Source: Kordiimonas laminariae (GTDB lineage: Bacteria > Pseudomonadota > Alphaproteobacteria > Sphingomonadales > Kordiimonadaceae). From it: DNA of 64,000 nucleotides. Of the stretch, positions 57,693 to 64,000 are shown one piece after another. The position numbers were made by a program, and so were the translations under genes. Numbering within the stretch: position 1 is the first letter of the stretch; the number at the start of each line of letters is the position of its first letter. Below the pieces are notes generated by a model, which worked only from the letters and a program-made list of their open reading frames with translations, searched no databases and was not told the DNA's origin. The DNA lies in contig NZ_JAKQZA010000003.1 of the NCBI RefSeq assembly GCF_023008165.1, forward strand, positions 124,001 through 188,000, written 5' to 3'.

Positions 57693-58361
57693 ATGCTTAC
57701 ACTACACCATCTGGAAAACTCACAGTCCATTCGTATTCTCTGGCTCCTAGAAGAACTGGGTATAGAATATGCTTTCAAAATGTATGATCGAGACCCAGCC
57801 ACAAGGCTTGCACCTTCTGAATATAAAGAGATATCGCCGCTAGGAACTGCGCCGGCAATTACCGATGGTAACGTCACCCTGAGCGAGTCTAACGCTATCA
57901 TTGATTATATTATCGAAACATACGGCGACGGAAAGTTACGGCCGAAAACAGGCACACCTGAACGTACGGATTATCTATTTTGGTTTCATATGGCACAAGG
58001 CAGCCTGCAGCCGCTGTTAACGAATAGGTATGTTTTTTCAATGATGTCAAGCAGAGCTCCTTTCTTCATCAAACCTATCGTTGCCAGTATTGGTAAAAAA
58101 CTGAATGAAAACTTCATAGCCCCACGCCTTGAACGCATACTGGTACAAATGGAAGCCCAACTTGCCAAAACCAAATGGTTCGCAGGAGATGAACTGACAG
58201 CAGCCGATATCACCATGGGTTACTGCGTTGAAGTAATGGCTGTACGTGTTGGTCTTGGCGATCGCTATCCTCATACCCAGCAGTATCTTGAGCAAATGCG
58301 AGCACGCCCAGCTTATCAGGCAGCTCTCCAAAAAGATGGAAAGTTCAAACCACTCGCATAG
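57693..58361 (+). CDS. Glutathione S-transferase family protein, MarR-controlled
   Basis: This 222-residue protein has the thioredoxin-like N-domain starting MLTLHHLENSQSIRILWLLEE, with Ser near residue 10-12 as candidate catalytic residue, and TAPAITDGNVTLSESNAIIDYI-type glutathione site near 50-70. A helical C-domain follows. It is downstream of a MarR regulator in the same operon and may detoxify the regulator's ligand. Substrate unknown. Confidence 0.9.
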   Translation: MLTLHHLENSQSIRILWLLEELGIEYAFKMYDRDPATRLAPSEYKEISPLGTAPAITDGNVTLSESNAIIDYIIETYGDGKLRPKTGTPERTDYLFWFHMAQGSLQPLLTNRYVFSMMSSRAPFFIKPIVASIGKKLNENFIAPRLERILVQMEAQLAKTKWFAGDELTAADITMGYCVEVMAVRVGLGDRYPHTQQYLEQMRARPAYQAALQKDGKFKPLA

Positions 58362-58517
58362 TGTTTCAATTGTTTCTGACCTTTTACGATAGTTTTCCCT
58401 CGTTGACATTCGCAGTGCTTCTGGGTTTTCTGGCGCAACAACGTTTTGAGAGACATGTGTAATGGTAGCTTCTCGGCGATAGTTACCTACCCGCACCGAG
58501 TTGCGGACATATATAAT

Positions 58518-59138
58518 ATGAGACCACAAGTTATGCGTTTTGCGTCATCTGAGATCACATCTTCAACTGCATACAGGTTGCTAACGTCAACAGTAGTGCC
58601 AAGGCCCATTGCTTTTGTCACAACACTCGGCAAAGACGGCATAGTTAACGCAGCCCCTTTCAGTTTTTTCAATGCGGTAGGCAGTAGCCCACCAGTTCTT
58701 GTGCTTGGTTTTGAACCGAAGGTAGACAATAGTGTAAAAGACACGCCTCGGAACATTATAGAAACCAAAGAGTTTGTGATTAATATTGTGAATGAGGCCT
58801 TAGCAGTTCAAATGAATATTTGTGCTGGCAACTTTACGCAAGACCAGAGTGAGATAGAAATTGCTAACATTAATGTAACGGAATCAACCGAGGTAAAGCC
58901 CCCTCGTATTCAAGCATCGCCTGTGAGCATGGAATGTAAGTTGTTTCAACATACCGCTTTGGAGGGTGGCGGCTGTGTCATCATTGGTGAGGTCGTCCAA
59001 TTTCATGTGCAAGATGATATTATCCTACAACGAGACCCTTTGCGAATTGATGTAAATAAACTAAACCCGATAGCACGCTTAGCTGGTCCCGATTACGCTA
59101 GAATAACAGATCAATTTCAAATTCAACGTCCAAAATAA
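58518..59138 (+). CDS. Flavin reductase / FMN-binding split-barrel protein
   Basis: This 206-residue protein has the flavin-reductase-like domain: [36 protein letters not shown] near residues 21-56, where the flavin phosphate is bound, and [26 protein letters not shown] near 137-162. Such proteins reduce free FMN or bind it in two-component oxygenases (NTA/DIM6-type). The start is ambiguous: ATG at 58518 or at 58533, neither with a strong ribosome site. TATAAT lies just before 58518. It stands alone, before metX. Confidence 0.82.
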   Translation: MRPQVMRFASSEITSSTAYRLLTSTVVPRPIAFVTTLGKDGIVNAAPFSFFNAVGSSPPVLVLGFEPKVDNSVKDTPRNIIETKEFVINIVNEALAVQMNICAGNFTQDQSEIEIANINVTESTEVKPPRIQASPVSMECKLFQHTALEGGGCVIIGEVVQFHVQDDIILQRDPLRIDVNKLNPIARLAGPDYARITDQFQIQRPK

Positions 59139-59167
59139 AAGCTGATAAACGAGAAAGAAAAATATCT

Positions 59168-60304
59168 ATGAACACATCAGCTTGCAACAGTGTCAGTCTC
59201 TTCACTGAAAGCCCACTTGAACTGGATAGTGGCGCTACCCTTTCGCCTGTAAATGTAGGTTTCGAAACTTACGGCGAACTGAATGAGGGCCGCTCTAATG
59301 CCATTCTCATCTGTCATGCCCTTACCGGTGATCAGTATGTAGCAAGCAATCATCCTATCACTGGCAAACCTGGCTGGTGGGAACGTATTATCGGCCCCGG
59401 TAAACTTGTGGACACCAACAAATATTTCGTCATTTGCTCAAATGTACTTGGAAGCTGCCTTGGCACCACAGGGCCCAAGGAAATTAACCCGGCTACTGAA
59501 AAACCGTGGGGCATTGATTTTCCGGTTATTACCATTCGCGACATGGTAAAGGTCCAAGCAGCACTGTTGGATCATCTGGGCGTCGATACACTCTTTGCTC
59601 TGATAGGCGGTTCGATGGGAGGCATGCAAGTACTAGAATGGCTCGCCACCTTCCCAGAACGGCTACATAGTACCATCGCTCTCGCTACAGCTGCCCGGCA
59701 TACGGCACAAAATATTGCTCTCCATGAAGTTGGCCGCCAATCTGTAATGGCTGATCCCAATTGGAATGGTGGGCGCTATTATGAAAAAGAAGCAAAACCA
59801 GACAAAGGCTTGTCTGTTGCCCGCATGACAGCCCACATTACTTACCTGTCTGAAGATGCACTTACCCGAAAATTTGGTCGCAACCTTCAAAGCCGAGACG
59901 CCATCACTTTTGGGTTTGATGCAGACTTCCAAGTTGAGAGTTACCTTCGTTATCAGGGCAGTACGTTCGTGGATCGGTTCGATGCTAACAGCTATCTCTA
60001 CATTACCCGTGCAATGGATTATCTGGATATCGCTGGCAGGCATGATGGCCGGTTGGCTGACGCCTTTAAAAATGCGGCCCATGTTCGCTGCTGTATAATC
60101 AGCTTCTCAACGGATTGGCTTTACCCAACTGCTGAAAACAAGCGCATTGTACATGCACTAAATGCAGCTGGTGTTCCTGTAAGCTTTGCCGAAATCGAAT
60201 CGCCACACGGCCATGATGCTTTCCTTCTAGAGGAACCGGAAATGGATCAGATGATTGAAGGCTTCATTTCAGCGGCAGCTAAAGCGAGGGGGCTTAGTTC
60301 ATGA
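59168..60304 (+). CDS. metX: Homoserine O-acetyltransferase (MetX)
   Basis: This 378-residue alpha/beta hydrolase-fold enzyme makes O-acetylhomoserine for methionine. The serine elbow is [12 protein letters not shown] near residues 141-152. The Asp and His of the triad lie near 306 (FSTDWLYPT) and 339 (SPHGHDAF). The [15 protein letters not shown]-type N-terminus ([15 protein letters not shown]) and [11 protein letters not shown] motif match MetX. Acetyl versus succinyl specificity cannot be decided. Overlaps metW by 4 nt. Confidence 0.95.
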   Translation: MNTSACNSVSLFTESPLELDSGATLSPVNVGFETYGELNEGRSNAILICHALTGDQYVASNHPITGKPGWWERIIGPGKLVDTNKYFVICSNVLGSCLGTTGPKEINPATEKPWGIDFPVITIRDMVKVQAALLDHLGVDTLFALIGGSMGGMQVLEWLATFPERLHSTIALATAARHTAQNIALHEVGRQSVMADPNWNGGRYYEKEAKPDKGLSVARMTAHITYLSEDALTRKFGRNLQSRDAITFGFDADFQVESYLRYQGSTFVDRFDANSYLYITRAMDYLDIAGRHDGRLADAFKNAAHVRCCIISFSTDWLYPTAENKRIVHALNAAGVPVSFAEIESPHGHDAFLLEEPEMDQMIEGFISAAAKARGLSS

Positions 60305-60900
60305 CCACACTTAGAAAAGACCTTCAGCTTATTGCGGACATGATTGAACCTGAAAACCGCGTATTGGATGTTGGCTGTGATGACGGCGCACTTCTAGATT
60401 ATCTGGTGAACGAGAAAGGTATCGATGGACGCGGTATTGAAATCAGCCAAAAGGGTGTAAACAGCTGTGTCGCCAAAGGTTTGTTTGTGGTGCAAGGCGA
60501 TGCTGATAACGACCTTCACGAATATCCAGACAACACCTTTGATTATGTAATATTATCTAAAGCGCTACAGGCGATGCATCAACCTCGTGAGGTAATGCTC
60601 AATCTCCTCCGGATTGGAAAACGTGCGATTGTCACTATCCCCAACTTCGGCCAGTGGCGTGTACGTTTCAGCTTACTTACCCGAGGCCGTATGCCTGTTA
60701 CCAAGGCGCTTGATAAAACGTGGTACAACACCAGCAACATTCATTTTTGTACGATTACCGATCTGTTTGATTTAATCGAACAGGAAAACTTAAAAGTGGC
60801 AGAGTTTGTACCTCATATGAGCGACGGTACACGCCTCAATATGGGCAGAAAGCGCGCAAATTGGCACGCCGATCAAGCATTGTTTCTATTAGAAAAATAA
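60301..60900 (+). CDS. metW: MetW methyltransferase-like protein
   Basis: This 199-residue protein has the SAM-binding motif [16 protein letters not shown] near residues 20-35 and [21 protein letters not shown] near 112-132, both characteristic of MetW. MetW partners MetX and is needed for its activity in some bacteria. It overlaps metX by 4 nt (ATGA). The rraA gene follows on the other strand, stop to stop. Confidence 0.95.
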   Translation: MTTLRKDLQLIADMIEPENRVLDVGCDDGALLDYLVNEKGIDGRGIEISQKGVNSCVAKGLFVVQGDADNDLHEYPDNTFDYVILSKALQAMHQPREVMLNLLRIGKRAIVTIPNFGQWRVRFSLLTRGRMPVTKALDKTWYNTSNIHFCTITDLFDLIEQENLKVAEFVPHMSDGTRLNMGRKRANWHADQALFLLEK

Positions 60901-61407
60901 CTAGAGCTCAGGAAGTTCGCGGGTGACAACTACACCGTCTGCATCCGCGATTACCCAATCACCCGGGTGAATCGTAACACCACCAAAAGCGACTTCCACA
61001 TCTACTTCACCACGGCCCAGCTTTTCAGTTTTTCTTGGGCAACTACCTAGTGCTTTAATACCTATATCTTCACGGATAAGTTCGTGCTTATCTCGTATGC
61101 AGCCGTATATAACAACACCTGCCCAGCCGTTTCGATTGGCATCTAGCGCTAGATTCCCCCCCATAAGGGCGGTTCGGCAACTACCTTCACCGTCCACCAC
61201 CAATACTCTACCTTCACCTTTACCAGCCAGAAGTTCTTTCACTTTGGAATTATCATCCAGTGTGCGTACAGTTACCGCAGGACCAGCGAAATCTCGCCGC
61301 CCCCCAAAATCTCGGAAATCGACAGACAGAACAGCCGCATCACTGCCTACCGCATCACATACGTCTGCAGTAGCAAGTTTCGGTGTTTTTAAAATGCCTG
61401 CCGTCAT
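60901..61407 (-). CDS. rraA: RraA family protein (ribonuclease E regulator-like)
   Basis: This 168-residue protein has the RraA-type features TADVCDAVG near residue 13, GGNLALDANRNGWAGVVIYG near 78-97 and DVEVAFGGVTIHPGDWVIAD near 136-155. RraA binds and inhibits RNase E in E. coli. Some relatives are aldolases or 4-hydroxy-4-methyl-2-oxoglutarate enzymes, and bacterial RraA of this length are usually regulator-type. It is convergent with metW and in an operon with the 70-residue gene upstream (3-nt gap). Confidence 0.92.
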   Translation of the reverse strand: MTAGILKTPKLATADVCDAVGSDAAVLSVDFRDFGGRRDFAGPAVTVRTLDDNSKVKELLAGKGEGRVLVVDGEGSCRTALMGGNLALDANRNGWAGVVIYGCIRDKHELIREDIGIKALGSCPRKTEKLGRGEVDVEVAFGGVTIHPGDWVIADADGVVVTRELPEL

Positions 61408-61410
61408 ATG

Positions 61411-61623
61411 TTACTTCCCGTTTTTATGAATAATCGGCACCAGCATATCACCCCAGCCGCCTTCTTCGTTATGATATCTTGACGCACGCATCAGCTCAAC
61501 TGTCACACCTTTACCCACGGCAGAGATAACCGCATCATTAAGGCGGTGCAGTGCATTGGCTACCTGACGGATCGCCATTTCCTGACTTTCTTCCATTGAT
61601 TGGCTTTCAGGTGTATCGCTCAT
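61411..61623 (-). CDS. Small hypothetical protein, 70 residues
   Basis: This 70-residue protein starts MSDTPESQSMEESQEMAIRQ and has a central helix (ALHRLNDAVISAVGKGVTVEL) and C-terminal GGWGDMLVPIIHKNGK. The ATG at 61623 is chosen because GGAG lies about 8 nt before it. The frame is open to 61758 but lacks such a site. It precedes rraA by 3 nt and is probably its operon partner. No function is known. Confidence 0.72.
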   Translation of the reverse strand: MSDTPESQSMEESQEMAIRQVANALHRLNDAVISAVGKGVTVELMRASRYHNEEGGWGDMLVPIIHKNGK

Positions 61624-61832
61624 GAGTTTATCTCCACAAGAGTTGAGTAATTTAATAACGAAAACACTATATTTTGCGCAATAATAATACAAGAAATAAT
61701 CTGATAATATTTCTTGTCGACGCAAAACTAGCGTATAAGTATTACACATAGAAAACAATAATAGGTGAAACTACTTACCAAAAGGTAGCTATATGGGTTT
61801 CCCCATCTTTCAAGGGTCAACGAAACAAATAT

Positions 61833-62570
61833 CTAGTGACGTTCTCGCAAATGGGTAAGAACCGGACGCGCCTTCATTTTCACCGTTTTCTTGGGAAGTG
61901 CGCCATAAACCTGCTTTCTGGCAGTAACGATAAGCGCACCACCCAGATTTTTGCCCATCATACCCATGAAATGCTCGGAAACACGCATCAAGTTAGCAGC
62001 ACCCAGAAAATTTGTAGGCGGCATCATCAACGCAGTTTGCCACGCCTCTGGCGGCAACATCTGTTCAGTCATCAAGCGGAACAACTGGCTCTTAGAGTAA
62101 GGTTTTCCATGCCCGAATGGTGTTGCTTCAGCAGCAGACCATGTACGCATACGGTTCGGCACAACCACAACAACCTGCCCGCCCGGTGCCAACACACGCC
62201 ACACTTCTCTAAGTAAATGTGTTGGTTTATGTGCATGCTCAAGTGCATGTACAAGTAGCACTCGATCAATTGAAGAATCAGCAAGTGGTAGGTTATACTG
62301 GTCCACAAGTGCAGTCTGACTGTCACCTAAGGTCGGCCAGTGGCATACACCTTGCCGCTCTGGCATAAATGCGAGAAATTTTGCGAGGCTATCTTCGCCT
62401 TCACTGCCCGCCAAGGCATCCAGATACGGTAATGTATAACCAAGACCAATCGTAATAGCGCCAGTTTGCGTTGGCAAAAGCCCTTTAACGCGCGCAGAAA
62501 TAATCTGAGCTGCTTGAGTACCCAAACGTGTTTCATAAAACCTATGTAAAGTGAGTACATCAGGTCTCAC
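61833..62570 (-). CDS. Class I SAM methyltransferase, PHA-synthase neighbour
   Basis: This 245-residue protein has a methyltransferase core. The post-motif DSSIDRVLLVHALEHAHKPTHLLRE near residues 90-115 and GGQVVVVVPNRMRTWSAAEATPFGHGKPYS near 122-150 are typical of the DUF-type family with MetW-like motif II. The motif I region is altered (AITIGLGYTLPYLDALAGSE), which weakens the SAM-binding call. The GTG at 62570 follows GGAG by 7 nt and overlaps the end of the phaC-like gene by 11 bp, so translation is probably coupled. Substrate unknown. Confidence 0.8.
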   Translation of the reverse strand: MRPDVLTLHRFYETRLGTQAAQIISARVKGLLPTQTGAITIGLGYTLPYLDALAGSEGEDSLAKFLAFMPERQGVCHWPTLGDSQTALVDQYNLPLADSSIDRVLLVHALEHAHKPTHLLREVWRVLAPGGQVVVVVPNRMRTWSAAEATPFGHGKPYSKSQLFRLMTEQMLPPEAWQTALMMPPTNFLGAANLMRVSEHFMGMMGKNLGGALIVTARKQVYGALPKKTVKMKARPVLTHLRERH

Positions 62571-63774
62571 GCGATATCTCCAACCAGTTAACCAGCGGTT
62601 CCCATAGGCCTTTTTTAGCCCTGTCACCAACTACCATACCTATATGCCCTGATGGTGGCACATGTTTTGTGACACTCGAGATTTTTTCAGCAATCGCAAA
62701 CGCGCTCGCTTGCGGCACCAAACGATCCCCCTTCGGCGCAACAACAAAGGTAGGACAGTCAATATCTTCAGGCCTCACAGGCAGTCCAGCAACCAACCAT
62801 TCTCCTTTCATGGTCAAGTTCTGTTCGTACCAATAAGACAAACACTCCTGCCCCACTTTTTTAGCTAAAGGGCCTCCATTATTTGCCCACATCTCCATGG
62901 CAGCAAAAAAATCAACTGCTTCGCCTTCATGCTTTCCATCTGCATAAGCACGGAACTTACGGTCATTCAACGTGGGATCAACACTTGTGAAAAAAGTTTG
63001 CAACACATCCACACCAACTGTGCTGCCTTCCACGAGTTTATCTAAAAACCTTAGCATTTGGGGAGCATTGCGCCTGCCGGGGTGGGGTTTATCTGTATTA
63101 AAATCCCATGGTGCAGCTAGCAGTACTAACTGAGAAATCAATCCTTCTGTTCGGGCTGCGACAGCCACACTCAAAGTTCCCCCCATACAGTAACCAACGA
63201 GAGGGATAGCCTTACCCGCCATTTGAACAACATGCTCGATAATCGGTATTAACCGTTCAGAGATATATCCATCCAAACCAAAATATTTTTCCTCATCCCC
63301 TGGGTCACCCCAATTAACAAGGAGTGGTCTATACCCTTGATTTCTTAGGAAGGTTGCCAAACTTCTTCCAGGCATCAGATCAAGAATATAATGCGGGTTA
63401 ATAAGGCTAGGCACCAGAAGAATAGGTGCCCCCTCTCCACCCAAATCATGTAATTTCACACATCCAATTTCATATGTAATCGGGGCATCCGTAACTGGTG
63501 GCTCGAAAGCATGTGCTAGATATTGGTTAAGACCTTTCAGAAATTTATTCTTTCTTACAGATGCCTGCTTCTCAAGCTCTTTCTGGAAAGCAGCGTCAGA
63601 CACACCATCAAGTTGTTCTTTTAGGTTTGCCACCGCCGCTTCAAGTTGAGGATGCCAGACACCAGAATCAAGCCCAGCTTTACCGGCAAGTGTGGCTCCA
63701 CCCCAGATAGCTTCACTATTGGTGAAATGAAGAGACAAAGGCCTCGGCCCTTTGATCCTGCCAGACATAGTCAT
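62560..63774 (-). CDS. phaC: PHA synthase-like alpha/beta hydrolase (PhaC type)
   Basis: This 404-residue protein has the lipase-like box GYCMGGTL near residue 210, where Cys is the catalytic nucleophile of PHA synthases, the Asp in VVAPKGDRLVP near 354 and the His in PSGHIGMVVG near 384. The N-terminal part is short compared with class I synthases (about 560-600), so the class is unclear; it resembles shorter PhaC-type proteins. It would polymerise hydroxyacyl-CoA into polyester. The start at 63774 lies 1 nt after the stop of a small upstream ORF. The ribosome site is weak. The 3' end overlaps a methyltransferase gene. Confidence 0.87.
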   Translation of the reverse strand: MTMSGRIKGPRPLSLHFTNSEAIWGGATLAGKAGLDSGVWHPQLEAAVANLKEQLDGVSDAAFQKELEKQASVRKNKFLKGLNQYLAHAFEPPVTDAPITYEIGCVKLHDLGGEGAPILLVPSLINPHYILDLMPGRSLATFLRNQGYRPLLVNWGDPGDEEKYFGLDGYISERLIPIIEHVVQMAGKAIPLVGYCMGGTLSVAVAARTEGLISQLVLLAAPWDFNTDKPHPGRRNAPQMLRFLDKLVEGSTVGVDVLQTFFTSVDPTLNDRKFRAYADGKHEGEAVDFFAAMEMWANNGGPLAKKVGQECLSYWYEQNLTMKGEWLVAGLPVRPEDIDCPTFVVAPKGDRLVPQASAFAIAEKISSVTKHVPPSGHIGMVVGDRAKKGLWEPLVNWLEISRET

Positions 63775-63775
63775 T

Positions 63776-63928
63776 TTACCGTTTCTGCTCATCAAAAGCG
63801 GGGGAAAGAAGCGCTTTCAGATCATCAGGTGTTAAAAGCTCTTTATCCACAGACCACAGGCGGATATTTTCCTGCCACAAGTCTAAAAACTCAGCGACAT
63901 ATTCTTCAAGTTCAGTGTTTTTAGTCAT
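63776..63928 (-). CDS. Small hypothetical protein upstream of phaC, 50 residues
   Basis: This 50-residue protein starts MTKNTELEEYVAEFLDLWQE and contains an amphipathic helix, then LLTPDDLKALLSPAF. Stop TAA at 63776-63778 overlaps the phaC start region (TAAAATG), suggesting coupled translation. No ribosome site of note precedes the ATG at 63928, and no family is recognised, but the tight junction and acidic-helical character suggest a real partner of phaC. Confidence 0.6.
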   Translation of the reverse strand: MTKNTELEEYVAEFLDLWQENIRLWSVDKELLTPDDLKALLSPAFDEQKR

Positions 63929-64000
63929 AACGTGAGTATAGAAAAACTCGTCAAAGACAGAAGAAGTTTCTTTTTTGCAGGCGCACAATTTTTCTTGCGG

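Noticed and set aside
1-64000. Horizontal transfer or mobile island
   Set aside because: Base composition and codon use look even across the window, with no integrase, transposase or direct repeats beside the tRNA-Leu.

Overview
The window looks like ordinary chromosome of a marine-type alphaproteobacterium with moderate, slightly AT-leaning base composition. Markers for this are a CpdR-like response regulator, a HIG1 protein beside a PduO-type adenosyltransferase and etfBA, DUF2125 and DUF3426 proteins around ftsEX, COQ4 and Coq7 ubiquinone proteins, GluQ-RS, a PHA synthase-like protein and MetX/MetW. The large TonB2-type cluster and the PEP-CTERM protein would suit Kordiimonadales-like or related marine lineages, but the exact taxon is a guess. 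I found no transposase, integrase, phage gene, CRISPR array, rRNA or replication origin. The only RNA gene I can support is a tRNA-Leu(CAA).

Layout. 1-10.6 kb: a partial minus-strand gene, a protein with a histone H1-like tail, an LCAD-type acyl-CoA dehydrogenase, SRPBCC and MAPEG proteins, a TetR regulator divergent from a COQ4 protein, an AceE-like thiamine-diphosphate enzyme and a PabB-PabC fusion. 10.6-18.1 kb: two TonB systems. The first is a long-leader operon (DUF3450, large TtpC-like ExbB, ExbB, two ExbD, TonB, TPR protein). The second is only TonB plus ExbD and lies behind two 19-bp palindromes that resemble Zur boxes. 18.1-35.2 kb: exported hydrolases (beta-lactamase-like serine hydrolase, a 1738-residue lamin-tail/nuclease/RTX protein, a metallo-beta-lactamase-fold protein, an M1 aminopeptidase) mixed with CNNM, YqaA, DsbB, Coq7, HNH and GluQ-RS genes.

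35.2-46.5 kb: a tiny metallothionein divergent from a MerR regulator, with a textbook 19-bp-spacer operator; HIG1, PduO-type adenosyltransferase, etfB, etfA and 3-hydroxyacyl-CoA dehydrogenase; a TPR lipoprotein divergent from a PEP-CTERM protein; ApbE behind a Fur-like palindrome; a GST; two translationally coupled DJ-1/PfpI genes. 46.5-64 kb: TlpA, argH-lptM-lysA, cpdR, a DUF3426 protein, ftsE-ftsX-ydcF-DUF2125, tyrA and hisC, a marR-gst operon with a strong dyad, a flavin reductase, metX-metW, rraA, and a PHA synthase-like gene overlapping a methyltransferase gene.

The parts most worth a second look concern metals: the Zur-like tonB-exbD pair with no exbB of its own, the metallothionein/MerR pair, and the Fur-like sites before apbE and before the main TonB operon. 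Several genes also have clear palindromic operators placed so that the likely regulator can be guessed (TetR/COQ4, MarR/GST, acyl-CoA dehydrogenase, GlxA-type regulator). Gene starts below were chosen from Shine-Dalgarno spacing and family length. Several genes appear to start with TTG or GTG.
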